From: Rhodococcus triatomae BKS 15-14
GTDB taxonomy: Bacteria > Actinomycetota > Actinomycetes > Mycobacteriales > Mycobacteriaceae
DNA length: 64,000 nucleotides
NCBI GenBank assembly: GCA_000341795.1
Contig: AODO01000034.1
Span: 1 to 64,000, forward strand
Direction of reading: 5' to 3'
Shown in pieces: positions 17,193 through 24,638 of the stretch (the first letter of the stretch is position 1; every line of letters begins with the position of its first letter). The notes beneath the pieces are model-generated. The model was given only the letters and a program-made list of their open reading frames with translations. It was not told the DNA's origin and did not search any database. The position numbers were made by a program, and so were the translations under genes.

Positions 17193-17948
17193 TCAGTCAG
17201 TCGCGAACGGATCCGGAAACGTGTTCGCGGCTGCAGGCTCGAACCGTGCAGCACGCTCCTCACGAGCGACTGCGTCAGCTCGCCATGCGGGCTCGTCGGC
17301 GAACGGGTCAAGGAACCCGTTCAGCAGCTGCATGCCGACAGGCCGGATCTCCTCCTCGGGTGCCTCGGTGGCACCCTCGTCTGCAGTTGGGTCTGATCCC
17401 CCAACCGCAAGAGACCGGCTCTCATGGCCGGTCTCGTCCTGGTCCTCGAGATGGTTCGGTGTCAGCCGAACCTCTCGCTGATCTGATAAAGGATCTGATC
17501 CGGATCTGATATCCGGATCTGTAGGTGTCCACTCCACTGGACACGGTGTGTCCACTCCAGTGGAACCACTGGTTCGCTCCACTGGACCAACCTCGGGGAG
17601 TTGGTCCACTCCACTGGAACTACCTACCGACTCGGGCAGTTCCACTCCAGTGGAACCACTCGGGGCATCCGGGACCAGCTCGTACACCGAGGTCTTGCCG
17701 GAGGTGCCCGAGCCCTTCCGGGTCCGGACGATCCAACCGCGCTCCTGCAGCGCCTTGAGCGCCAGCGAGACCGCAGCCTTGGAGTACCCGGTCTCTCGCA
17801 TCAGCAGCAGCAGGCCAGGGTGTGAGTTCCGACCGTGTTGGTCGGAGTGGTCGAAGATCGACATCAGGACACGGAACTCTGCCCCGGTGAACTCGTGGCC
17901 GTGGGTGCGCTTGTGCCAAGTGAGCTTGGAGAACTGGTCACTGGGCAT
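17193..17948 (-). CDS. Winged-helix protein, probable replication initiator
   Basis: A 251-residue protein. Residues 1-90 form a winged helix-turn-helix domain: FTGAEFRVLMSIFDHSD, then SKAAVSLALKALQERGWIVRTRKG, typical of phage replisome organisers and plasmid initiators. Residues about 98-141 are encoded by five dyad repeats and read as SGSTGV-type repeats. The rest is acidic and disordered with a C-terminal helical part. A wHTH domain followed by iterons within its own gene is the lambda O layout, so I infer replication initiation. A plain regulator is the alternative. ATG 17948 overlaps the end of the coiled-coil gene. Confidence 0.7.
   Translation of the reverse strand: MPSDQFSKLTWHKRTHGHEFTGAEFRVLMSIFDHSDQHGRNSHPGLLLLMRETGYSKAAVSLALKALQERGWIVRTRKGSGTSGKTSVYELVPDAPSGSTGVELPESVGSSSGVDQLPEVGPVERTSGSTGVDTPCPVEWTPTDPDIRSGSDPLSDQREVRLTPNHLEDQDETGHESRSLAVGGSDPTADEGATEAPEEEIRPVGMQLLNGFLDPFADEPAWRADAVAREERAARFEPAAANTFPDPFATD
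17525..17656. repeat. Five iteron-like dyad repeats inside the winged-helix gene
   Basis: Copies centre on TCCACTCC(A)(C/G)TGGA at 17525-17544 (7-bp arms GTGTCCA/TGGACAC), 17551-17564, 17576-17587 (half), 17603-17620 and 17639-17656 (8-bp arms GTTCCACT/AGTGGAAC). All lie within 132 bp in the linker after the DNA-binding domain. This looks like an origin of replication with initiator sites. Confidence 0.75.
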
Positions 17949-18147
17949 CGCGAGCAGCCTCCAGCTCGGCGATGCGTGCCTCAGCAGCACGGAGGCGGAC
18001 GCGGTAGGTCGCGGCCTCCTTGCGAACGTCGGCGATCTCGCTCTGAGCCTTCCGCAGCCGGACGCGGAAGTCTGCAGCCTCAGCCCGCAGACCTCGGATC
18101 GTCTGCTGGGTTCGCGGCGACAGCCGGTCAAACGTGCTGGTTGTCAT
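17938..18147 (-). CDS. Small coiled-coil protein (69 aa)
   Basis: Nearly the whole product is one charged helix with heptad spacing (IRGLRAEAADFRVRLRKAQ, then VRLRAAEARIAELEAA). ATG 18147 has a weak GGATGA upstream; ATG 18156 is an alternative. It overlaps the winged-helix gene by 11 bases, so the two are coupled. It may oligomerise or act as an initiator partner. No specific family. Confidence 0.55.
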   Translation of the reverse strand: MTTSTFDRLSPRTQQTIRGLRAEAADFRVRLRKAQSEIADVRKEAATYRVRLRAAEARIAELEAARDAQ

Positions 18148-18244
18148 TTGGTTCATCCATTCGGTGGTGTGCCCCGACGACGGTTGTCGTCGGTCGCCTC
18201 CAGGGCGTTTGTGGGCCTGGCATCGAGCCAGGCGGCAGTGAAGA

Positions 18245-18394
18245 TCAAGCAGCAGCTTCGAGAGCTGCCAGTCGGTGTCGTGCCTCGACGCATCGGCGCG
18301 TGTACCGCTTCTGCGCCTCGGCGCGGCAGTATCGGCACCGGCCATCGGGCCGGACGTTGTCCCGAGGGTGTCGGGTACAGGCGTTGTGGTGCAT
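18245..18394 (-). CDS. 49-aa zinc-finger-like peptide
   Basis: The product is basic, with a Cys6 near the N terminus and CRYCRAEAQKRYTRRC, a CxxC motif plus a third Cys, like the knuckle of HNH-type or other small zinc-binding phage proteins. An AAGGAA element lies about 8 bases before ATG 18394. It is the first gene of the leftward operon after the hairpin array. It could be a regulator or the directionality factor for the integrase. Confidence 0.6.
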   Translation of the reverse strand: MHHNACTRHPRDNVRPDGRCRYCRAEAQKRYTRRCVEARHRLAALEAAA

Positions 18395-18520
18395 CTGGGT
18401 GTTCCTTGTCCTGGTCGCCTCAGACGACCGGTGGCGAGCACCTCGCCACGGACGAGGTGGAGCTGATGCGGTGGCACAGCCCGAAGAATGTGGGATCAGG
18501 TGATCCGATACAGGCCCGAG

Positions 18521-18554
18521 AAAAGCCCCGACCTGCCGAAACAGGTCGGGGCTT
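18521..18554 (-). terminator. Intrinsic terminator ahead of the leftward operon
   Basis: A perfect 13-bp stem (18523-18535 with 18542-18554) closes a 6-base loop and on the minus strand is followed by TTTTC. It stands before the first gene of the leftward operon and is the last hairpin of the array at 18523-18899. Confidence 0.8.
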
Positions 18555-18899
18555 CTCGATCAAGTAGCCGCTCGTGATGAGCCGGGACGGTTACCAGCCG
18601 TCCCTTATCCCGGCTGTAAGGACAGCAGCCGGGCCTACCGAGGTTCTCTAGGCCTCGGGAAGTTCAGTCGGTCGGAGGAGGAGAGAGCTACCCCGACCGA
18701 CCACCGACGAGGTACGAGTCTCGTCGGATGCAGGCGAGCCGCCAGGCTCGAGCCAGCAAGATTGAAGGAAGCAGGGTTACCGTCTCCCGTTTTATATGGG
18801 TGTGATTCACACGAGGACCGGCCTCTGAGGGCCGGTCTTATGGAAGAAGGAGCGCTCTTAGGCGCTCTACCAGGAAGGGAGCCGCTTCGAGGCGGCTCC
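18523..18899. repeat. Array of ten consecutive stem-loops
   Basis: Perfect stems occur at 18523-18554, 18584-18604 (GGGACGG), 18609-18633 (CCCGGCTG), 18638-18658 (CCGAGG), 18667-18701 (GTCGGTCGG), 18704-18727 (CCGACGAG), 18735-18750 (CGAGCC), 18816-18837 (GACCGGCC), 18850-18867 (GAGCGC) and 18878-18899 (GGAGCCGC). Stems differ in sequence but are regularly spaced in a 380-bp noncoding stretch. A structured RNA or packaging/regulatory region is likely. Confidence 0.75.
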
Positions 18900-19008
18900 G
18901 AGAGGGAGTGAACCCCTCCGTCTGGTTCCCCTTAACCCTTACATATGTATATGCGTGTCACTTGGCGGATTAGTGACAGTCGTGTGACCAGCTTCACCGC
19001 ATCAGGGG

Positions 19009-19038
19009 TTGACTCTTTGGTCTACCCAATTGTATATG
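19009..19038 (+). promoter_or_regulatory. Candidate promoter in repeat array (upstream copy)
   Basis: TTGACT (19009-19014) and TATATG (19033-19038) are 18 bases apart on the + strand, with TG directly before the -10 box. The -10 is one of the repeated TATATG boxes. Confidence 0.45.
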
Positions 19039-19084
19039 GGTGTAAGTTTGCGGATTCCATACAGTAGTGTGATCAGATTCATAC

Positions 19085-19113
19085 TTGACTGTTCACCGCA
19101 TCAACTGTATATG
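19085..19113 (+). promoter_or_regulatory. Candidate promoter in repeat array (downstream copy)
   Basis: TTGACT (19085-19090) and TATATG (19108-19113) are 17 bases apart with an extended TG. The transcript would run toward the 3' side of the integrase gene, so it could make an antisense or noncoding RNA. Confidence 0.45.
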
Positions 19114-19350
19114 GGTCTAACTTGAAGAGTTTGTTAGGGCAGTGTGACCGGGTTCACCGAACCCTTACATATGTATATGCGTGCGATTCGGCTGGGAACG
19201 TCGCATACGTGTGACTCGATTCACTCCTCGGCATCCTCGGACCTCCAGCGGTCACGGAGTATTTCCAGCTCCCACAACATGAAATGTTCCCGCTCGTCGT
19301 CCGCCATACCCTGGTCAGACGCAACAGGACGGACCTCGGTTCCGAGGGTG

Positions 19351-19389
19351 CCGGAGCCTGCCGGTGGTTTGGCCGGCTCCGGTGCCCGG
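19351..19389 (-). repeat. 39-bp hairpin repeat, copy 2
   Basis: Identical to 17102-17140. It begins at the base after the integrase stop on the minus strand and probably forms the terminator hairpin of the integrase transcript. Confidence 0.9.
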
Positions 19390-21081
19390 TCACTCCTCGG
19401 AAGCTCGCGGGATCTCGAACCGCTCGCCGGTCTTCATCACTACAACCGCCTTGTCGGGGAAGATCTCCATCCCCTGGATCCCTTGCTCTTGCATCTCGGC
19501 GAACCGCTTGGTCACGGTCTCGACCATGCCAGCCGCCTTGACCTCCTCGGCCATCTTCTGCAGCTCGCCAAGCTCCAGGCGAGCCTGCAGTTCCTCCTGC
19601 TTGGTAAACGTCACCCTGACGCCCATCGTGCGGAGGTAGACGTTCTGTTGGGTGAGATCCAGCGACTCCCACCAGTCGCGGAACGTCTCGCCGGTCGACT
19701 CCCAGGTCCACCCTGCGGGCCTGGTAGTCGCTGCAGCCAGCTCCTCCCGGCGCTTATCGAGCGCATCGATGTTCGCGTCGAGTGCGGCGCGCTGCGGCGT
19801 GCCCGCTCGGTACGGACCGCGGCCAAGCTGGCCAGCGAGATCGGCCAGCGTGTTGTCCAGCTCGGCGAGCTCGGCGGCGTTGTCCGAGCCTGCATCCCAA
19901 ACCCGACGCAGGCGTTCGGAATCTCCCATGAGGCCGAGTACGGCGTCCTCGACGAGGTCGTCGAGCTCCTCCGCCACCACGGACAGATTTCCGCATGGGG
20001 CTTTGTACTGGGCAGACGAGCACCTGTACCGGAGCCGTCGACCCTTGGCACCCTTCATCCGGTACGCCGGACGCCCGCAGACTCCGCAGAAAATCACCTG
20101 CAGCAGCAGCGAACTCGACCGTACCGTCGGCTCCTTGCGGTTCTCGCGACTCGCCAGCTCGACCGCGAGCTGGTCGAATACATGCTTGCTCAGGATCGGC
20201 TCGGCTCTCTGGACAGGCGAGCCGTCCGGGCCGCGTAGAACGTCCTCGGGGCCGTAAGTCTTACGTCCGCGTGCATCCAGCTGGGGCTTGCCGTTGGCGT
20301 CTCGTTTAACCTCCCGAGCGGTCGCGTACCCGAGCATCGTTGGTGATGTCATCGACCGCTTGAGCGCGGACGAGTTCCATTGGTGCCCTTTGATTTCTCT
20401 ACCAAGGTGCATGTTCATCCGATCCTTGGCGGTAGGCACCTTGCGCTCGGTCAGATCGTGGGCAATCGCACGCAGAGGCTCACCGGCCAGCACTCGCTCG
20501 GCAACCTCGTTGATGATGGCCACAGCCTCGGTATCAGGGAACAGTCGCCAACCGTCATCGGTCTGGCGAGGTAGGTACCCCCATGGGAGTTGAGCACCGC
20601 CCGTCCATTTCCCGAGCTGGCGGTTGTGGTGATACGCCGAGGCGATGCGAGAGCTGATCGCCTCCAGCTCCAGCTCGGCCACCTTGGCCACCAGGAGCGC
20701 GATGATGTCGCCGAACTGTGTCGTGAGATCCAGGAACTGTTCGGTCGCGGATACGACCGACACCGAGTGCTGTTGGCACCATCGGATCAGATCGGCCAGG
20801 TCCAGCAGCCGCCGGACGATGCGGTCCATCCGGTAGAACACGATCACGTCGAACTCGTGAGCCCGGTTCGTGAGCCAGTCCCCGAGCTGGGGACGCTCGA
20901 ACGGGGTCGTGAGGCCAGCGGATACGTCGAGATCCTCGGCGATGCCGACCACCTCGTATCCGCGCTGTTCGCATAGCTTGCGGCACTCCTCGAGCTGACG
21001 TTCTGGTGAGGTGGTGGCGTCAGTGACCCTCGACAGTCGTACAACGATCAGTGCGCGTGTCGGGTTGTTGGTGACGGCCAT
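19390..21081 (-). CDS. Large serine integrase
   Basis: A 563-residue serine recombinase. The N-terminal resolvase domain (residues about 8-150) has RALIVVRLSRVTDATTSP with nucleophile Ser near residue 17, and FYRMDRIVRR with catalytic Arg residues. The recombinase domain follows (YHHNRQLGKWTGGAQLPWGY), then a zinc ribbon (CGVCGRPAYRMKG ... CSSAQYKAPCG), and a long coiled coil (AELAELDNTLADLAG) with a C-terminal extension. All domains are full length, so it is probably active. Its ATG is 18 bases inside attR. It mediates insertion at the CGGAGTAC core; excision needs a small directionality factor. Confidence 0.95.
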   Translation of the reverse strand: MAVTNNPTRALIVVRLSRVTDATTSPERQLEECRKLCEQRGYEVVGIAEDLDVSAGLTTPFERPQLGDWLTNRAHEFDVIVFYRMDRIVRRLLDLADLIRWCQQHSVSVVSATEQFLDLTTQFGDIIALLVAKVAELELEAISSRIASAYHHNRQLGKWTGGAQLPWGYLPRQTDDGWRLFPDTEAVAIINEVAERVLAGEPLRAIAHDLTERKVPTAKDRMNMHLGREIKGHQWNSSALKRSMTSPTMLGYATAREVKRDANGKPQLDARGRKTYGPEDVLRGPDGSPVQRAEPILSKHVFDQLAVELASRENRKEPTVRSSSLLLQVIFCGVCGRPAYRMKGAKGRRLRYRCSSAQYKAPCGNLSVVAEELDDLVEDAVLGLMGDSERLRRVWDAGSDNAAELAELDNTLADLAGQLGRGPYRAGTPQRAALDANIDALDKRREELAAATTRPAGWTWESTGETFRDWWESLDLTQQNVYLRTMGVRVTFTKQEELQARLELGELQKMAEEVKAAGMVETVTKRFAEMQEQGIQGMEIFPDKAVVVMKTGERFEIPRASEE

Positions 21082-21099
21082 GGGTGTAATCTACGCCCA

Positions 21100-21107
21100 C
21101 GGAGTAC
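21100..21107. other. attR of the integrated element
   Basis: CGGAGTAC, the second copy of the 8-bp core. The next base begins the codon GCG of the pilin gene remainder. In the joined product TAC is codon 35. Confidence 0.85.
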
Positions 21108-21227
21108 GCGATCGGGACCGTGGCCGCCGCTGCGTTCGGCGCGGTGCTGTACTCGGTGGTGACAGGCGATTCGATCGTCTCCGGACTCACCGAGATCATC
21201 GACAAGGCGCTCGACACCGCTGTCTGA
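21108..21227 (+). pseudogene. DUF4244 pilin-like gene, 3' fragment
   Basis: Thirty-nine codons and a stop read AIGTVAAAAFGAVLYSVV and end in EIIDKALDTAV. This is the hydrophobic core and C-terminal helix of the DUF4244 small pilin candidate. It has no own start or ribosome site and continues exactly in frame from 11151 if the element is removed. Length of the restored protein is 74 residues, normal for the family. Confidence 0.9.
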
Positions 21228-21232
21228 GGGCT

Positions 21233-21601
21233 GTGCGCGTCCCGGTCCGCGACGACCGGGGCGCGGTCACCGTCGAGGCGGCGATCGCTCTCGCAGCGAT
21301 CGCCGTCGTGGTGACGCTGTGCGTGGGTGCCGTCGTCGCCGTGACCGCACAGGTGCGGTGCGTCGACGCGGCGCGGGAAGCGGCGCGGCTCGTCGCGCGG
21401 GGTGACGCCGACGAGGCGCAGTCCACAGCGCGTCGGGTCGCGCCGTCCGGCGCCCGGATAGAGATCCGAGTGGCGGGCGGGCACGCGGTGGCTCGGGTCA
21501 CGGCGGATGCCCCGCTGTTCCCCGGCCTCGAGTTGTCCGCCGAGGCGGTGGCTGCAATGGAGGAGTCGACCACCTCCACCGCTGGGATCGTGCCGGGATG
21601 A
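21233..21601 (+). CDS. tadE: TadE-like minor pilin
   Basis: A 122-residue protein starting with GTG. It has the TadE pattern: short charged N terminus DDRGAVTVEAAIAL with the processing-type Glu, a hydrophobic helix (AAIAVVVTLCVGAVVAVT), then a beta-rich domain. Position directly after the pilin and coupled to the following TadG-like gene matches Rv3655c. With the element inserted, transcription from the upstream part of the operon must cross 10 kb, so expression may be reduced. Confidence 0.85.
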   Translation: MRVPVRDDRGAVTVEAAIALAAIAVVVTLCVGAVVAVTAQVRCVDAAREAARLVARGDADEAQSTARRVAPSGARIEIRVAGGHAVARVTADAPLFPGLELSAEAVAAMEESTTSTAGIVPG

Positions 21602-21933
21602 GGGACGACCGAGGCTCCGCGACGGTGACCGCGTGTTTCGTGATCCTGGCGTTGCTCGGGATCACCGTCGCCGTCGGCCATGTGGGGTCGGCGGTCGTGG
21701 CGCGGCATCGTGCCCAGTCGGCTGCCGACCTGGCCGCGCTGGCAGCCGCGACGGCCGCCGTCCGTGGCACCGACGCTGCGTGCGCTGCCGCGGGCGGGGT
21801 CGCCGGGCGGAGCCGCGCCACAGTGCGCGAGTGCCGGCTCGACGGGTGGGATGCCGTGGTGACCGTGGTGGTGTCGGTGGGACTCGGTTCGGGAGAGGCG
21901 GTGGCCGCGGCGCGCGCCGGCCCCGCGGACTGA
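21598..21933 (+). CDS. TadG-like protein (Rv3654c-type)
   Basis: A 111-residue protein whose ATG overlaps the tadE stop. The N-terminal DDRGSATVTACFVILALLGITVAVGH shows the short charged leader and single hydrophobic helix of helper pseudopilins. The QSAADLAALAAATA segment matches the TadG/Flp-type Tad domain. Last gene of the operon. Confidence 0.8.
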   Translation: MRDDRGSATVTACFVILALLGITVAVGHVGSAVVARHRAQSAADLAALAAATAAVRGTDAACAAAGGVAGRSRATVRECRLDGWDAVVTVVVSVGLGSGEAVAAARAGPAD

Positions 21934-22135
21934 CGGGTCGGCCCACCAACGGTGTCCGGCCCGAATCGCAAGCACGTACCAGCAGCCACACGCGCAACAC
22001 ACGCGCAACACCGGCGCGTGTGCTTCACAGCGGATGGCAGGATGCCGGTGTGACCGCTCACCGACCAGCTCCGCGTCCGAACCCCGGTGATGCCGTTGCG
22101 GTCGGGCGCCGCGGGTCGAGGCGAGGCTGCGCCGG

Positions 22136-24592
22136 ATGAGGGTCGACGGTCGGGAGGTCCCGGTCCACGGCAGTCTCCTGCAACCTCTGCGCCGACGCAC
22201 CAGTGACCAGGTGCGGGTCGCCCTGTCGGGACTCGCGGTGCTGGCCGTCGTGCTCGTGTCCTATTTCACCAAGGGCCGCTGGGAGTCGCTCGAGGACTCG
22301 GTCTCCGAGCTGATCGGAAGCGCGTCACCCGAACTCTCCAACCGCGTGTACTCCCTGTACAGCGTCGCGATTTTCGCACTGCCCTTCGCCATCCTGGTCG
22401 GAATCGTGTTCGGGCGCCGGTGGAAGCTTCTCGCCGGCTACGCAGCGGCCGCGTTGCTCGCCGGCATCGCGCTGTCCATCACCGGCGACGGGATCGCCGC
22501 CCCGCAGTGGCATCTCGACCCACGTGACTCCAGTGACGCGTTCCTTTCCCAGTTCCTCGACGACTCGCGGTGGATCGCGATGCTGGCCGCGGTGCTGACG
22601 GTGTGCGGTCCGTGGTTGCCTCGACGCTGGCGGCGCCTGTGGTGGGCGTTGCTGCTCGCCTTCGTGCCCATCCACCTGTTCGTCAGCGCGGTGGTGCCCG
22701 CCCGCGCGATGCTCGGACTCACCGTCGGCTGGTTCGTCGGTGCACTCGTCGTCCTGTTCGTCGGGACGCCGGCACTGGAGGTGCCCGTCGACCTCGCGCT
22801 GCGCGTGCTCGGCAAACGTGGCCGGGGAGTGCAGGAACTGACCGTCCTCAGCCCCGCCGGACCGGGACCGTTGGTCCTGGCCGCCCGGTGCCGGCTCGAA
22901 CCCGGGCTCGGCTCGGGGCACGGACCCTTCCCTCCCGCGGAGCCGCCGGCCGACCGGGCGCCGTCGAGTGACGGCGAGCGCGAGGAGTCGACACTCGTAC
23001 TCGACCTGTTCGGGCAGCATCAGCGCAGCGAGGGCGTGGTGCGGCAGGCAGGCCGCTGGCTGACGTTCCGCAGTTCCGAGACCTTGCCACCGTTCGCGTC
23101 GCTGCGCCGCTCCGTGGAACACCGGGCACTGATGTCGACGACCTTCGGTGCGCTCGGGCTCGCCGCGAACGTCCCGGTCGCCGTCGCGGTCCTCGACCGG
23201 GGCTGGATGATGTACGCCCACACCACGTCACGAGGCGCGCCCCTCGACCGGCACGACCCGGCACACCTCGCCACCGCGTGGGAGGGTGTCCGCCGCCTGC
23301 ATACGCACCAGATGTCCCACGGCGACCTGCGCCCGGAGAACATCCGGATCAGCGACGGCGAGGCACTCTTCGACGGGTACGCGCGGACGGAGGTCGGCGC
23401 GTCCGATTCCCTGATGCTGGCCGACGTCGCGCAACTGTTGCTGGTCACCGCCGACATGTTCGGCGTGGAACCGGCGGTGTCGGCGGCAATCGACACGGTC
23501 GGGGCCGAGCGGGTCGTGTCGGCGTCGGGCAGGCTGACCCGCACCGCGACACCCAGCCGGATCCGTCGGACCGTCCGGGATGCGGGGGCGCTGATGGCCG
23601 CCGTCCGGTCGGAGGTGCGGGCCCGTACCGACACCGACGTCATCCGCGACGAGCAGGTGACGAGGTTCTCGCGCAACCAGCTGATCCAGCTGGGCCTGCT
23701 GATCGGACTCGTCTATGTCGCCTATCCGTTCCTGAGTCAGGTCCCGACCTTCCTCACCGAGATGCGATCCGTGACCTGGTGGTGGGTACTGCTCGGTCTG
23801 GCCGTCTCGGGCCTGACCTACATCGGTGCCGCCGCCGCGCTGTGGGCGTGCGCGACGGAGACAGTGAACTTCCGGCACCTGACGGTCATGCAGTTCGCCA
23901 ACACGTTCGCGGCCACCACCACTCCCGCAGGCGTGGGTGGACTCGCACTGAGCGTCCGGTTCCTGCAGCACAACGGCCTCGGCGGGGTGCGGGCCACCGC
24001 AGCCGTCGCGCTGCAGCAGACGGTCCAGGTGGTCACCCACATCGGTCTCCTGATCGTGTTCAGTTTCGCGGCAGGCCGCAACGCAGACCTGTCCCACTTC
24101 ATCCCCAGTGCCACCGTCATCTACCTCATCGTCGGTGTCCTGCTCGGCGCCGTCGGCGCGTTCATGGTTGTGCCGAAGCTGCGACGGTGGCTGCGTGACG
24201 ACCTGCGTCCCCAGATCGCCGACCTCACCACCGAACTCGTCGATCTCGCGCGCGACCCCGGCCGATTCCTCATCATCGTCGGAGGCTGTGCCACAACCAC
24301 TCTCGGTATGGCGCTGGCGCTGTGGGCATCGGTCGAGGCGTTCGGCGGGGACGTCGCCTTCGTGACCGTCACCATCGTGACGATGATCGGCGGGACCCTC
24401 GCTTCCGCCGCCCCGACGCCCGGTGGTGTCGGCGCAGTCGAGGCCGCGCTGATCGGTGGACTCGCCGCCTTCGGCGTCCCGGCCGCGGTCGCGGTCCCCT
24501 CGGTACTGCTGTACCGCGTGCTGACGTGCTGGTTGCCGGTGTTCATCGGCTGGCCGACCCTCCGCTGGCTGCAGCGCAACGACCTCGTCTGA
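22136..24592 (+). CDS. Membrane protein fusing a kinase-like domain and a UPF0104 flippase domain
   Basis: An 818-residue protein. Residues 1-220 hold six or so hydrophobic segments. Residues about 225-510 form a soluble protein-kinase-like domain with catalytic loop HGDLRPENIRI (His395 region) and SDGEALFDGY in place of DFG. Residues 515-818 contain about eight membrane segments and match the UPF0104/LPG_synthase_TM flippase family (SQVPTFLTEMRSVTWWW, TTTPAGVGGLALSVRFL, TPGGVGAVEAALIGG). The kinase part has a degenerate DFG, so activity is doubtful. The architecture suggests phosphorylation-linked lipid or glycolipid flipping. Substrate unknown. Confidence 0.8.
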   Translation: MRVDGREVPVHGSLLQPLRRRTSDQVRVALSGLAVLAVVLVSYFTKGRWESLEDSVSELIGSASPELSNRVYSLYSVAIFALPFAILVGIVFGRRWKLLAGYAAAALLAGIALSITGDGIAAPQWHLDPRDSSDAFLSQFLDDSRWIAMLAAVLTVCGPWLPRRWRRLWWALLLAFVPIHLFVSAVVPARAMLGLTVGWFVGALVVLFVGTPALEVPVDLALRVLGKRGRGVQELTVLSPAGPGPLVLAARCRLEPGLGSGHGPFPPAEPPADRAPSSDGEREESTLVLDLFGQHQRSEGVVRQAGRWLTFRSSETLPPFASLRRSVEHRALMSTTFGALGLAANVPVAVAVLDRGWMMYAHTTSRGAPLDRHDPAHLATAWEGVRRLHTHQMSHGDLRPENIRISDGEALFDGYARTEVGASDSLMLADVAQLLLVTADMFGVEPAVSAAIDTVGAERVVSASGRLTRTATPSRIRRTVRDAGALMAAVRSEVRARTDTDVIRDEQVTRFSRNQLIQLGLLIGLVYVAYPFLSQVPTFLTEMRSVTWWWVLLGLAVSGLTYIGAAAALWACATETVNFRHLTVMQFANTFAATTTPAGVGGLALSVRFLQHNGLGGVRATAAVALQQTVQVVTHIGLLIVFSFAAGRNADLSHFIPSATVIYLIVGVLLGAVGAFMVVPKLRRWLRDDLRPQIADLTTELVDLARDPGRFLIIVGGCATTTLGMALALWASVEAFGGDVAFVTVTIVTMIGGTLASAAPTPGGVGAVEAALIGGLAAFGVPAAVAVPSVLLYRVLTCWLPVFIGWPTLRWLQRNDLV

Positions 24593-24638
24593 CTCCGCCC
24601 CACCCCGCCCGCTTCGCCACCGACGCCCGAAACGGTTC

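Larger units (their letters stand above)
18948..19226. repeat. Four-fold ~52-bp imperfect direct repeat
   Basis: TATATG(G/C)GT boxes at 18948, 19033, 19108 and 19174 are each followed 34, 34, 34 and 35 bases later by GTGTGA-n6-TTCA dyads at 18982, 19067, 19142 and 19209. Within them a 24-bp block is exactly repeated at 18934-18957 and 19160-19183. A fifth TATATGGGTGTGATTCACAC-like copy lies near 18793-18812. An operator array, iteron origin or packaging site is suggested. Confidence 0.75.
11144..21107. mobile_element. 9.96-kb capsid-encoding satellite-like prophage element
   Basis: The element is bounded by an 8-bp direct repeat within the split DUF4244 gene and has a serine integrase at its right end, 18 bases from attR. 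Most genes are leftward: zinc-finger peptide, coiled-coil protein, winged-helix protein, small proteins, scaffold, major capsid, small proteins, small terminase and head-tail connector. Two small rightward genes lie at the left end. There is no portal, large terminase, maturation protease, tail, lysin or repressor that I can recognise, so it could not make a phage alone. Size and content resemble phiRv1 (serine integrase, capsid, ~9 kb) of M. tuberculosis, which suggests a family of actinobacterial satellites. Satellite status is inference from gene absence. Confidence 0.85.

Noticed and set aside
11144-21107. A complete prophage
   Set aside because: There is no recognisable portal, large terminase, tail or lysis gene in the 10 kb, so it cannot be autonomous.
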